Source: a virus
DNA: 38,290 nt
Virus record (IMG/VR): IMGVR_UViG_3300042922_000757
Span: 1 to 38,290 of that record
Reading direction: 5' to 3' (one strand)
Positions 1-7,186 of the stretch are shown here, piece after piece; position 1 is the first letter of the stretch; every line of letters starts with the position of its first letter. The notes under the pieces are model-generated. The model did not search any database, was not told the origin of the DNA, and saw only the letters and a list, made by a program, of their open reading frames with translations. The position numbers and the translations under genes are program-made.

Positions 1-29
1 GTTGTGTAGTTACGAGAGTAGGCAGCAGC

Positions 30-830
30 ATGGATCTTCCTGGCATCGGCCGACGTGAGTTTCTCGCCAAGGCAACCCGCACTTTTACCGCTACCCTCGT
101 AGCCGGCTCCCTCGCAGCCTGCGGGTCAGGCGGGCGCCGGCGCAGCGCCCGGTCCCGCTCCGTAGTCAGCGGTGGGGCCGGCGACAACGACGCCGTCTCC
201 TGCTTCCTGCCTGGCACGCGCATCGCGACTGCCAAGGGCACTGTTGCGGTGGAAACCCTGCGGATCGGCGATCTCGTGCAAACCGCCTCCGGTCCCCAGA
301 CGGTCAAATGGATCGGGCGCAGCCTGCGCCACCGTCGCGCCGCCGGCTGGTCGCTCGCCATGCGCCCGGTTCGCATCCGCCGCTCGGCCATGGCCCATAA
401 TGTCCCCAGCCGCGATCTCCTGGTCTCGCGCGAACACAGCCTTTTTCTCGACGGCGTGCTGATCCCCGCCTATCAACTCATCAACGGCACCACCATCACC
501 GAAGAGCCCTGGGACCATTCCCCCACACTCGAGCTGTTCAACATCGAACTGGCCGAGCATCAGGTGATCTTTGCCAACGGCGTTGCGGTCGAAACCCTCC
601 TCGCCAACAAGGGCCGCGACCAGTTCGACAACGCCGCCGAATATGCGCTGCTCTATGGCCCGGACACTGCAATCACCGCCAAATACGCTCCCGTCATCCG
701 CTATGGCCGCCGCCGAGACCGTGCCCTCGCCGACGTCAGGCGATGGCTCACCGGCTGGGGTCTTGATCTGCGTGACGCCTCCATGCGCGCCCATGACCGC
801 TTCGCCGCCCGCGCCCAAATGGCTGGCTAA
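30..830 (+). CDS. Hint-domain TAT lipoprotein (host)
   Basis: Chromosomal gene of 266 residues. The N terminus has a twin-arginine motif (RREFLAKA, residues 8-15), a hydrophobic stretch and a lipobox-like LAAC ending at C31, so a Tat-exported lipoprotein is likely. The Hint domain starts at C58 (SCFLPGTRI) and runs to about residue 195. It includes the GDLV segment, a SREHSLFLDG block with the typical Hint histidine, and an ANGVAVETLL end. Such Hint_2 domains are common in alphaproteobacterial surface or secreted proteins, where self-processing is presumed from the fold. No C-extein follows beyond about 70 residues. The role in this cell is unknown. It stands alone before the tRNA and lies outside the prophage. 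Confidence 0.85.
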   Translation: MDLPGIGRREFLAKATRTFTATLVAGSLAACGSGGRRRSARSRSVVSGGAGDNDAVSCFLPGTRIATAKGTVAVETLRIGDLVQTASGPQTVKWIGRSLRHRRAAGWSLAMRPVRIRRSAMAHNVPSRDLLVSREHSLFLDGVLIPAYQLINGTTITEEPWDHSPTLELFNIELAEHQVIFANGVAVETLLANKGRDQFDNAAEYALLYGPDTAITAKYAPVIRYGRRRDRALADVRRWLTGWGLDLRDASMRAHDRFAARAQMAG

Positions 831-892
831 GCGGGCAGGGGCCTCGCTGCGCGCCAATCCCCGGCAAAGTGCGCAATCGCCCACCCGCGCTC

Positions 893-921
893 TTGCATTG
901 GACCGCGCCTGCCGCTAGTTC
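893..921 (+). promoter_or_regulatory. Possible tRNA-Gly promoter
   Basis: A TTGCAT (-35-like, 893-898), a 17-base spacer and TAGTTC (weak -10-like, 916-921) lie 26 bases before the tRNA. The geometry fits a sigma-70 promoter, but the -10 match is poor. Confidence 0.3.
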
Positions 922-947
922 TGTGCCTCGGGTTCGCCCCCAAGCGG

Positions 948-1021
948 GCGGGTATAGCTCAGTGGTAGAGCAGCAGCCTTCCAAGCTGAATATGCGGGTT
1001 CGATTCCCGCTACCCGCTCCA
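948..1021 (+). tRNA. tRNA-Gly (anticodon TCC)
   Basis: A full cloverleaf is visible. The acceptor 5' strand GCGGGTA (948-954) pairs with TACCCGC (1011-1017). The D arm is GCTC/GAGC, the anticodon loop is CTTCCAA with anticodon TCC at 980-982, and the T loop is TTCGATT. The CCA end is encoded (1019-1021). It reads glycine GGA/GGG codons. The phage integrase lies directly downstream, so this gene is the integration target and the prophage leaves its sequence intact. Confidence 0.97.
996..1021. other. Probable attL core in the tRNA 3' end
   Basis: The T arm and acceptor 3' strand of the tRNA immediately precede phage DNA carrying the integrase. Integrases of this kind commonly recombine in the 3' part of a tRNA gene, and the phage restores that part. 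No second copy of the segment is visible in the window, as expected because the prophage runs off the right end. The exact core length cannot be fixed without attR. Confidence 0.6.
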
Positions 1022-1095
1022 ACTCTTCCCTTTGAAATCATTGCTGCTTTACGACTGAGCCCATCGGGCCGTTTCATTGACGTTTCAAAGGCGTT

Positions 1096-2274
1096 TCATA
1101 GCCTCAGTTTGGACCGTGCCTCGGCGACTCGCCGGTTGTTCGCCAAGTCGTCGTTCCGAACGTAGACAAGCGTCGTTTTTGATGTGCTGTGACCAGCCAT
1201 TTTGCGGGCCGCATCGAGGTCGCCAGTGGCTTCTTCCGCCTCCGAGATTGCTCCTGCTCGAGCATCCATCGACCAGACGCCATCGGGCACGCCGGCAGCC
1301 TTGGCGATCTCGCGCCAATCCTGGGCGTAATAGTTCTCCCGATATGGCAGGCAAGTCGTTTCCGAAACGATCAGAGGACCGACACTGGGCAAGGGAACCT
1401 GCTTCAGCACCTCGAGAACCAGTGGGCAGGCGGTCAGGTCGTGCCGCGTGGCCCTCTTGTTCTTGGTGGTCACCGGAACGGTCAGCACCTTTTCAGCCGA
1501 AATGTCTGCCGCAGTGAGCCCCCGCCACTTCGTCTTCCCTCGGATGATCCCGCCGGTGTCGCCTTCCTCGACCGGCAACCACTCCCCGATGATGTGGATC
1601 CGGCGCAGAGCCGTGTCCCACTGAATCGCCTGTGTGACTGCGATCGAGGGGCGCCCGAGCTCAATAGCCTTGTCGCAGATGGCCTTTGCGTGGGCGTACT
1701 CCATCTTCACCGTGCGCGCGTCCGGCGTGGCGAAGCGGATGAGAGATATGATCTCTCGAGCTTGGGAGCATCCCCGCAGCTTCTGTTCGACACCATAGGA
1801 CAGCACGGAACGCAGCTTGCGGATCGCGCCGTGTGCGCGCCGGGTCAGCCCGCCCTTGCCCCATTCACGATACCAGCGGCGGAAGTCCTCGCCCTTCAAA
1901 GCAGATATCTGCCTAGCACCCACTGTGGTGGTGATAAGGCGCAGGGAAGGGTCGTAATCCCGGATGCGCGTGGAGTGTTTCAGGGCCTGATAAGGTGAGT
2001 TCTCGTCTGTCCGATAGAGCACGATCAGGGATTTGATCGAGCCGTCATAGGAAGGTGCCTGGCTCCGGCCCTCTAGATCAGCGAGCAGTTCATCAGTCCA
2101 TGTGCGGCACTGCTGTGCCCTTGCTTCGTCGGAAAGCCCGGCGTCGAGCGCCCGAAGCGGCAGACCCTTCGGGGCCTTACTAGAAGCTCGGGCGGGGTTC
2201 CAATAGTGCGCACATGTGCCGTCTGCCCGCCGCCGGCTCTGATAGCCGGGGCGGTCTTTTCGTCGTTCAGTCAA
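1096..2274 (-). CDS. int: Tyrosine-type phage integrase
   Basis: Site-specific recombinase of 392 residues that integrates and excises the prophage at the tRNA. The core-binding region covers roughly residues 70-180 and the catalytic region 190-385. Visible active-site blocks are TALRR (221-225, first Arg), MDARAGAISEA (336-346, box II, with Asp in place of the usual His of HxxR), GH (361-362) and the nucleophile Y371 in TTLVYVR. The start overlaps the end of the upstream small HTH gene by 4 bases, so the two are translationally coupled. It reads towards the tRNA, the usual arrangement. The Asp at box II is seen in a branch of integrases and need not mean inactivity. Confidence 0.9.
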   Translation of the reverse strand: MTERRKDRPGYQSRRRADGTCAHYWNPARASSKAPKGLPLRALDAGLSDEARAQQCRTWTDELLADLEGRSQAPSYDGSIKSLIVLYRTDENSPYQALKHSTRIRDYDPSLRLITTTVGARQISALKGEDFRRWYREWGKGGLTRRAHGAIRKLRSVLSYGVEQKLRGCSQAREIISLIRFATPDARTVKMEYAHAKAICDKAIELGRPSIAVTQAIQWDTALRRIHIIGEWLPVEEGDTGGIIRGKTKWRGLTAADISAEKVLTVPVTTKNKRATRHDLTACPLVLEVLKQVPLPSVGPLIVSETTCLPYRENYYAQDWREIAKAAGVPDGVWSMDARAGAISEAEEATGDLDAARKMAGHSTSKTTLVYVRNDDLANNRRVAEARSKLRL

Positions 2275-2501
2275 TTGAAGTTCTCCTCTCCGTCTGCGGT
2301 AGCCATCCCGTTGATGGCTCCTACAGGAGAGGGCAGACCGGCCCTTCGGTCAAAGAAAAGTTCGACTGCCCGCCGATCGGTCTTGTTGATGAGGCCGTCC
2401 TTGACGGGGAACCGCTCTGTCGCCCGCAAGCGCGTCAAGGCTCGCTCGCTTAGTCCAAAGCACGCCCGCAGCTCCTCATCCGTGAGGAACCTGGGTGTCA
2501 T
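2271..2501 (-). CDS. Small HTH protein, excisionase candidate
   Basis: Protein of 76 residues. Residues 5-45 (LTDEELRACFGLSERALTRL) look like a compact helix-turn-helix of the MerR/excisionase or DUF4224 kind. The C-terminal tail ends in an acidic DGEENFN. It lies directly upstream of int and overlaps it by 4 bases (ATGA), the usual place for a recombination directionality factor. A strong AGGGGGG ribosome site precedes the ATG. The excisionase role is inferred from size, fold and position; a small regulator is the alternative. Confidence 0.7.
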   Translation of the reverse strand: MTPRFLTDEELRACFGLSERALTRLRATERFPVKDGLINKTDRRAVELFFDRRAGLPSPVGAINGMATADGEENFN

Positions 2502-2548
2502 CCCGGCCCCCCTTGCTTAATCCCAGCCACAGCAGCAGGATTGGGCAC

Positions 2549-2782
2549 ATGGACGCCAAAGAAGCCCAGAGACGTATTGCCAAGGCCCGCCAGAAAATGG
2601 GTGAATGGGAAGGAGTTGGCCTGCCGCATGGGAACCCCGGCGACCTGTTGCACATGATCGTGCAGGAGATCACGGCTATGGAAGAGATCAGCCTGACCCA
2701 CCCCAGCAAGGCTGAGAAAGCCAAGCGCCTCATTGCCCGTTACCAGCACATGCGTGAGCTGGTTGAGATGCAGTTGCACTAG
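2549..2782 (+). CDS. Hypothetical helical phage protein
   Basis: Protein of 77 residues, not recognised. It starts MDAKEAQRRIAKARQKMGEW and is mostly charged, helix-forming sequence with no membrane segment. The ATG at 2549 is preceded by AGCAGGA at usable spacing; an earlier in-frame start at 2495 would run into the divergent gene's start and is less likely. The 47 bases between it and the minus-strand HTH gene must hold both promoters. Its stop is 2 bases from the end of the convergent leftward operon. Confidence 0.65.
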   Translation: MDAKEAQRRIAKARQKMGEWEGVGLPHGNPGDLLHMIVQEITAMEEISLTHPSKAEKAKRLIARYQHMRELVEMQLH

Positions 2783-2784
2783 GC

Positions 2785-3066
2785 TCACTCCACCCCTCCT
2801 TTGCCATCCCCGGCAGTGGGGAGGGAGGCGAGGGCTGCGCGGCCGGCGTCGGTGATGCGAAAGAACAAAACGCCCGGCTGTCCGCCCTCGTGCCGATAGT
2901 ATTGGACGGCGTTCGTTTTGGAGAGTGCCGTTGCTGCCTTGTTGTTTACGCCATGGCCATGCTCCACCCGCCATTGGGGGGAAGCCTCATCGAAGTTGGC
3001 AAGATCGCCGCCCTTACTCTCCATAAGCCACAGGATAGACAGTTGCGCCTTCGTCAGCTTGCTCAT
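2785..3066 (-). CDS. Hypothetical protein, winged-helix-like
   Basis: Protein of 93 residues and the last gene of the leftward operon. The pattern KLTKAQLSILWLM, then NNKAATALSKTNAVQYYR, then FFRITDAGRAALASL resembles a small winged-helix fold (helix, helix, recognition helix, beta wing, ITDAGR turn). No close family is recognised. It overlaps the gene upstream by 4 bases (ATGA). A DNA-binding or host-takeover role is possible but unproven. Confidence 0.65.
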   Translation of the reverse strand: MSKLTKAQLSILWLMESKGGDLANFDEASPQWRVEHGHGVNNKAATALSKTNAVQYYRHEGGQPGVLFFRITDAGRAALASLPTAGDGKGGVE

Positions 3067-3566
3067 CGCGCGACCTCCGAGCCATTGCCGCTATCCTTGA
3101 GGGGTCGGACAGCAACTTCGCGGATACGGTCATAGCTGGCCTGCCAAGGCTGGTCGCCCAAGTTTCCCTCCGCGATGTTCCTCAACGCCCCCTCCAGTTC
3201 CTTGATGCGCTCCTGTAGGGCGGTGATGGTGGCTTGCTGGGCCGCAACATACTTCCGCGCCGGCTCTGCGCCGTTCCAGTTACCAGGTTCGCCGGTCGCG
3301 CCGGTCAGCACCTGATAAATCTCGTAGATGGTGCTGTTCGCGCAGCGCGCCTCGCCAGCGTGCCCTTGGGCCTCCAGCTTCAAGCGGTCGCTCAGATCCC
3401 GTAGGGCGGTGATGGCGGTTTGGGCGTCGGACATGTCCTTGGCCGCTTGCTGCATGGCGTGGGTGTGCCAAGTCTCCGTGAGGTTCTTCTGGTATCCGTC
3501 CTGCATCATCTCGATGCTTTCGCCCAACCGCTCCACCACGTCTGCCTTCTGCTCATCAGTGCTCAT
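3063..3566 (-). CDS. Hypothetical coiled-coil phage protein
   Basis: Protein of 167 residues. Two helical heptad-like regions are visible, around residues 40-75 (AQTAITALRDLSDRLKLEA) and 105-132 (AAQQATITALQERIKELEGAL). This is typical of the Ea22-like small proteins of leftward phage operons. There are no catalytic motifs and no signal peptide. It is coupled to both neighbours by 4-base overlaps. Function unknown. Confidence 0.65.
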   Translation of the reverse strand: MSTDEQKADVVERLGESIEMMQDGYQKNLTETWHTHAMQQAAKDMSDAQTAITALRDLSDRLKLEAQGHAGEARCANSTIYEIYQVLTGATGEPGNWNGAEPARKYVAAQQATITALQERIKELEGALRNIAEGNLGDQPWQASYDRIREVAVRPLKDSGNGSEVAR

Positions 3567-4318
3567 TGGGAGGCTCCGGGGTTGGAGAGGGCGGCGAAGT
3601 CCCCTGCCAGAACTTCAATCGCGTCGTTCCAGCCTTGGGCATATGGTGAGGTGCCACCAAGCTTGGTCCGCATCCTGATCCGATGCACTGGGATCAGTTC
3701 CTCGCTCACCACGGCAGATTGGGTCGCTGCTGGTGAGGGTGGGGAGGCTGGTGCTAGAGAAACACCCACACGCTGGTCCCCAAGGATGTCGAGAACCTTC
3801 TTGTCGAAGTTCTGTATCACCACCTCACCACCGGCTTGCTCTGTCGCTGGGCGGAGGGGTTCGATGCAGGAGAGGATGGTATTGCGGTAGTGATCTTCGG
3901 CAGCGGCCTTGGCTTCGCCCTCGGTTTCAAACGCGCCGAGAAACTTGTGCTTCCCAGCATATACCCGATAGTGACGGGCTCCCTTTGCAATGGAGTATTC
4001 GAGCACGTCGTTCATCCGAGCGATGAAGCCGCCTTGTGCCCAGTCTCGCCATTCCAGAGCCGTCACCCTCACCCCCAATTGATCTGCGGCGCGGAGGGCG
4101 AGAGCCGCAACGGTATCTCGGTGGTGGTACGACATGGCATCACGCGGGCCATTGGGGCCGTTCGGATGCGTGATATCTTCGGCTTCCTCCAGCGTGTATA
4201 GACCTGCCTCGTGGGCATTGTTCGTGTAGCCAGCTGAGCCCGGCCGATACCATGCGCCGCCTTTGCGTATCAGGTAGGCCCGTTCCTCGCTCACGCGCCC
4301 GGCATTTTCTTCATTCAT
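3563..4318 (-). CDS. Hypothetical phage protein (leftward operon)
   Basis: Protein of 251 residues from the ATG at 4318. That start was chosen because it sits in ATGAATGA, overlapping the stop of the upstream gene by 8 bases; a longer form from 4348 would overlap by 38 bases. Residues 10-70 are rich in Tyr, Gly and Asn (AYLIRKGGAWYRP, NNAHEAGLYTLEEA). This resembles a repeated phage segment that begins 'LIRKGGxWYRPNxxGYT' and carries an HP(N)GPNGPRDG-like motif. A second half contains HYRVYAGKHKFLGAFETEGEAKAAAE. No enzyme motif is seen. Function unknown. Confidence 0.65.
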   Translation of the reverse strand: MNEENAGRVSEERAYLIRKGGAWYRPGSAGYTNNAHEAGLYTLEEAEDITHPNGPNGPRDAMSYHHRDTVAALALRAADQLGVRVTALEWRDWAQGGFIARMNDVLEYSIAKGARHYRVYAGKHKFLGAFETEGEAKAAAEDHYRNTILSCIEPLRPATEQAGGEVVIQNFDKKVLDILGDQRVGVSLAPASPPSPAATQSAVVSEELIPVHRIRMRTKLGGTSPYAQGWNDAIEVLAGDFAALSNPGASQ

Positions 4319-4754
4319 GGCTGGAGTCCTTGAGGGCTTGGCGCGCAATGATCGCGCTGAGTAGAGCTACGATGATGGAGAGAGGGATGGTCGGTGCGCC
4401 TCGTGCGTGACCGCCGCGCTTGTCGTGGATGCCTGTGCTTTGAGGATCGTTGGGCATTATGCTGAACGAGCCATACGCAGCCGCCATCGTGTAATTCCAC
4501 TTGCCTTCGCCCAGCGGGAAGCCACAGCGCTCCACAAGAGCAAGGGCGGCATCGACGGAGGCGGTGTAGGTGGGCGCCTCCCATGTGTCCCAATCGTCTG
4601 GCTCTATGAACTGATACCAGAGCCACCCGTCCTCGCGGCGAGTGAGGTGGCTGGGCGGGAGGCCGAAAGCGAGGGCAATATCGCCGTCCAACTCACGGTT
4701 CGACCCCGTCGCCGCCGTCACCCTTTCCAGCAGTGCTGCAATGTCACCCATCAC
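4311..4754 (-). CDS. Phage ABA-sandwich domain protein
   Basis: Protein of 147 residues. It has the pattern of the phage ABA-sandwich family: LLERVTAATGSNRELDGDIA near the start, YTASVDAALALVERCGF in the middle, and a conserved tail APTIPLSIIVALLSAIIARQA. The family is common in leftward accessory operons of alphaproteobacterial prophages, and its biochemical role is not established. Start and stop both overlap their neighbours (ATGA at 4751-4754; 8 bases at 4311-4318). Confidence 0.75.
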   Translation of the reverse strand: MMGDIAALLERVTAATGSNRELDGDIALAFGLPPSHLTRREDGWLWYQFIEPDDWDTWEAPTYTASVDAALALVERCGFPLGEGKWNYTMAAAYGSFSIMPNDPQSTGIHDKRGGHARGAPTIPLSIIVALLSAIIARQALKDSSHE

Positions 4755-5098
4755 TCACCTGCCTTTGGCTCGGTGCGGCCTTCGGCGCGGGAGATGGCGG
4801 CGCGGGCTTGGCTCATCGCGCTGCCTGGCTCATCCATGCTTTCGGGCAGGATGCGGGCTGTGCTCTCAAGTCGCTTGAGCGCATCCAGCAGATCAGGAGC
4901 GGCTGCGATGAGGCGGGCGTTTGCTTCATAGTCGCCGTCAGTGCAATAACGTTCGTAGATCGTGACCACTTCCTTGCCATTGGCGGAACGCACAACAGCC
5001 GGCAGATCGGCGTCGTCGCTCTCGGGGTAGGCTTGCGGCTCAATCTTCCACGACCATGGCCCCGGCGTATGCGCTGCGGTTTGTTCAGGATGGGTCAT
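4751..5098 (-). CDS. Hypothetical phage protein with ANARLIAAAPDLL motif
   Basis: Protein of 115 residues from the ATG at 5098, which begins MTHPEQTAAHTPGPW. This start overlaps the stop of the small membrane gene upstream by 4 bases, and a longer reading would bury two small genes. The C-terminal half carries YEANARLIAAAPDLLDALKRL, a sequence shared by many uncharacterised phage proteins. The N-terminal HTPGPW is also typical of this group. Function unknown. Confidence 0.7.
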   Translation of the reverse strand: MTHPEQTAAHTPGPWSWKIEPQAYPESDDADLPAVVRSANGKEVVTIYERYCTDGDYEANARLIAAAPDLLDALKRLESTARILPESMDEPGSAMSQARAAISRAEGRTEPKAGE

Positions 5099-5196
5099 GG
5101 CTGGTCGCCCAGCGTGTTCGCCACCATCCATGCCATGATCAAGACACCGAGCACGGCGCCGATCAAGACGCCGACGAAAAGGCTGAAAAGATCCAC
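5095..5196 (-). CDS. Very small membrane protein, GTG start
   Basis: A 33-residue reading frame, MDLFSLFVGVLIGAVLG followed by VLIMAWMVANTLGDQP. Nearly the whole of residues 4-26 is one membrane-spanning helix. The start is GTG (5196-5194) preceded by AGGAG at about 8 bases. Its TGA overlaps the ATG of the next gene (ATGA), as elsewhere in this operon. The hydrophobic composition, ribosome site and coupling make it a convincing gene despite its length. It may be a small inner-membrane effector, for example in exclusion, but that is inference. Confidence 0.65.
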   Translation of the reverse strand: MDLFSLFVGVLIGAVLGVLIMAWMVANTLGDQP

Positions 5197-5207
5197 TGGT
5201 ATGCTCC

Positions 5208-5339
5208 TCACGAAAGGGGAAAGGTGACGGCGGCCCAAGGCCACTCATCAAAGCGGAGGTAGAAAGCAGGGGTGAAGATCGCTGCGGCTACGGCGGCCCA
5301 GAGGAGGGTGGCGCAGGCAAGATCAAACACCCGGATCAT
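5208..5339 (-). CDS. Small membrane protein
   Basis: A 43-residue reading frame starting MIRVFDLACATLLWAAVAAA and ending VTFPLS, with one hydrophobic helix at residues 7-27. Its ATG (5339) overlaps the TGA of the upstream gene by 4 bases. Its own TGA is followed directly by the GGAG that serves the next small gene. The tight packing supports translation. Function unknown. With its neighbour it forms a pair of tiny membrane proteins. Confidence 0.6.
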   Translation of the reverse strand: MIRVFDLACATLLWAAVAAAIFTPAFYLRFDEWPWAAVTFPLS

Positions 5340-5593
5340 GCCGCTACCGCCCTGTTATCTCGAGCCATGGCCTGGTGGAGGCGGTGATCGGTGGCCAAGA
5401 TCTTTGCCACTTCATCAACCTGCTCGTCGGAGAGGCAGTCGAGACCTTGGCGTCGGAACATCGTGGCGACAGCTGCGGCGATTTCACCAGAATTGAACCG
5501 GCCGATCGTCCGCAATCGCCTAGTCCGCTTCGATGGCAGGGTTTGCAAGTGAGACATGACCGACAGCGCGGTCGCAAACGCCATCCCGCTCAT
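5336..5593 (-). CDS. Hypothetical protein (leftward operon)
   Basis: Protein of 85 residues beginning MSGMAFATALSVM. The ATG at 5593 was chosen because it overlaps the upstream stop (ATGA); an ATG at 5608 is possible. It is basic in the middle (SKRTRRLRTIGRF) and then helical, with a CLSDEQVDEVAKIL segment. No membrane helix or known domain is seen. A nucleic-acid-binding role would fit the charge but is not shown. Confidence 0.6.
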   Translation of the reverse strand: MSGMAFATALSVMSHLQTLPSKRTRRLRTIGRFNSGEIAAAVATMFRRQGLDCLSDEQVDEVAKILATDHRLHQAMARDNRAVAA

Positions 5594-5910
5594 GCCGCCT
5601 TCCTCCACTCGCCGTCCGGGTCATTGGCATTGCGGCCTGTAAACTCGACGCCCTGTTCCTGCTGAACGCGGTCCCAGAGGCGACCGGCCCGATTGAGCTC
5701 TTCTTCAGCAAGGTTCGCCACCTTGGCGGCGAGGGCTCGGGTTAGCTCGTCGCCAAGGAACAGCGATCGATTGTCGACCGTGACGTCGCTAATGCTGGTG
5801 GTGATCTGTCCACCCGAAACGATCACCTCGACCTCAACCTCACATTCGAAGTCGTAAATGACGGTGGTGTCCAGGTGTTCGTCGTGAATGTCGCAAATGA
5901 AGTAGGTCAC
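5590..5910 (-). CDS. Hypothetical protein, first gene of leftward operon
   Basis: Protein of 106 residues. The N-terminal half is beta-rich and acidic (MTYFICDIHDEHLDTTVIYD, then ECEVEVEVIVSGG). The C-terminal half is helical with LAEEELNRAGRLWDRVQQ. The family is not recognised. It is the promoter-proximal gene of a nine-gene minus-strand operon. Two CI-type operators lie upstream (5947-5958 and 5981-5992), so it should be repressed in the lysogen. Confidence 0.65.
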   Translation of the reverse strand: MTYFICDIHDEHLDTTVIYDFECEVEVEVIVSGGQITTSISDVTVDNRSLFLGDELTRALAAKVANLAEEELNRAGRLWDRVQQEQGVEFTGRNANDPDGEWRKAA

Positions 5911-5946
5911 TGCTCAACTCCGGTGTTCGGTTTGTTGAGTAGAGAA

Positions 5947-5992
5947 TGCATTAATGCACAAGCAAGTTCAAGCCGCAAAATGCATAAATGCA
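5947..5992. promoter_or_regulatory. Left operators of the CI-type repressor
   Basis: TGCATTAATGCA (5947-5958) is a perfect 12-base palindrome, and TGCATAAATGCA (5981-5992) has one mismatch. Their centres are 34 bases apart. The same sequence occurs twice between cI and cro. On the minus strand the first site overlaps a possible -10 (ATTAAT) of the leftward operon, 17 bases after TTGCGG. Repression of the left promoter by CI or Cro is inferred from this match. Confidence 0.75.
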
Positions 5993-6078
5993 CGGGAACT
6001 CGTTTTGCGAGATTGTCTCTCGACTCCGCCACGGTTCTGAGTCGTTAATGAGCAAGTTAGAACAAAGGAAGAACAAGT

Positions 6079-6387
6079 ATGCGAGAAGTAACGCATTTCG
6101 TTGTCATGTTCCCGGAGCGTCTCGCCGGCAGGCCAGCGCACCACAAAGAGGCGCTAGTTGATGCGCTCAGGCGGGAATATCCCCACTACGAGTTCACTGC
6201 AGTGCAGGGCTCGCCGTTGGGTGATGAGGATGGCTTCGGCATAGTGCCGGTTGTGGGGGTAGTCGGGGAGGTAGCCGGCACTGACGCCGACGAGGTCTAC
6301 ATGCGCAAACCGCTGGACCCGCTGGTAATCCCCAGCCTCGTGCGGTCGCTAGTCGCGTTGGAAGGGCAGGGGCTGCTGGTAAACTGA
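6079..6387 (+). CDS. Hypothetical protein between left operator and cI
   Basis: Protein of 102 residues, MREVTHFVVMFPERLAG and onwards. It alternates helix and strand, with a possible two-layer fold (HFVVMFPERL, YEFTAVQG, FGIVPVVGVVG). The family is not recognised. AAAGGAAG precedes the ATG at good spacing. It is transcribed towards the convergent repressor gene, whose stop is 3 bases away, and away from the left operators. It may therefore be expressed under the same control as the leftward operon or independently in the lysogen. Confidence 0.6.
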   Translation: MREVTHFVVMFPERLAGRPAHHKEALVDALRREYPHYEFTAVQGSPLGDEDGFGIVPVVGVVGEVAGTDADEVYMRKPLDPLVIPSLVRSLVALEGQGLLVN

Positions 6388-6389
6388 GC

Positions 6390-7169
6390 CTACCTGCGAC
6401 CCACATAGGCGGCTACCCGGCCCATGATGCGCAACTGGGCAATGTCTACTTCCTGAGCCTCATAAGCCGGGTTGTCGCTGACGATCCGGCACTTGGGCGG
6501 CACCGTGAACATGATGCGCTGCAGGCGCTTGATCTGTGGTTCCGAGTTGCCGTCGCTGATGAGATAAACGCCGTCTGCGCGTAGCTCGTGCTCGGTTAGA
6601 TCAATGATAACTCGGTCGCCAGGCGCATAGTTCGGCAGCATGCTATCGCCCTGAATCGGCAAGACGATTGCGCGGTCTGGATTCGGCACGGCCTCACGAA
6701 GATAGGACGGCGGGATGCGCCATTCGTCCACGATCTTGTGGGCGGAGATGGTGCCATTCCCCACGGGCAGAACCATGACTTCGCCAACCGCGCCTTCGCC
6801 GCCTCCGGCCCGCGCATCCAGTTCGGGGATGCCGCCTTCTATGTGAGGCTCGTAGCTCTCCCGATTGTATCCTTCGCCGTCGCCATCGGGGGTGGGAGTC
6901 CAAGTTTCGGCCTCCACCGGGACGCGCTCTAGCTCGCGCACGGCGCCCTTATTCCCAGCCATGAAGTTGGCGAACGTAATGCCCGTAGCATCCCCGATCT
7001 TCTGCACCGTGGTGTTCGAAAGAGCGAACTTGTGGTTCGGGTCGTTGAGCGGCCGCGTGAGCGTGGTGGAGGGCATTTGCGCCTTCTTTGCCAGCGCAGT
7101 CGCGGTCATGCCCGTAACTTCCATCACGTAGCGTACATAGTCTTTGGTTTGATCGCTCAGTCCGGCCAT
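6390..7169 (-). CDS. CI-like repressor with S24/LexA peptidase domain
   Basis: Protein of 259 residues. The N-terminal HTH lies within about residues 8-65 (MTATALAKKAQMPSTTLTR). The linker has a likely Ala-Gly cleavage site at A121-G122 (ELDARAGGG). The C-terminal peptidase domain shows QGDSMLPNYAPGDRVIID with Ser176 as nucleophile and QIKRLQ with Lys214 as general base. This is the phage repressor that holds lysogeny, binds the TGCATTAATGCA operators and is inactivated by RecA-stimulated self-cleavage. It is divergent from the Cro-like gene. The short spacing to the minus-strand CATATT -10 implies a leader of only about 11 bases. Confidence 0.92.
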   Translation of the reverse strand: MAGLSDQTKDYVRYVMEVTGMTATALAKKAQMPSTTLTRPLNDPNHKFALSNTTVQKIGDATGITFANFMAGNKGAVRELERVPVEAETWTPTPDGDGEGYNRESYEPHIEGGIPELDARAGGGEGAVGEVMVLPVGNGTISAHKIVDEWRIPPSYLREAVPNPDRAIVLPIQGDSMLPNYAPGDRVIIDLTEHELRADGVYLISDGNSEPQIKRLQRIMFTVPPKCRIVSDNPAYEAQEVDIAQLRIMGRVAAYVGRR

Positions 7170-7186
7170 TGCGCCAGCCTAGTCAA

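Noticed and set aside
126-884. 252-residue open frame on the minus strand over the Hint gene
   Set aside because: Low-complexity shadow of the GC-rich Hint gene, which has clear domain and export signals on the plus strand.
1022-1095. Terminator after the integrase gene
   Set aside because: Only a short GCCC/GGGC stem is visible, with no T run on the minus strand.
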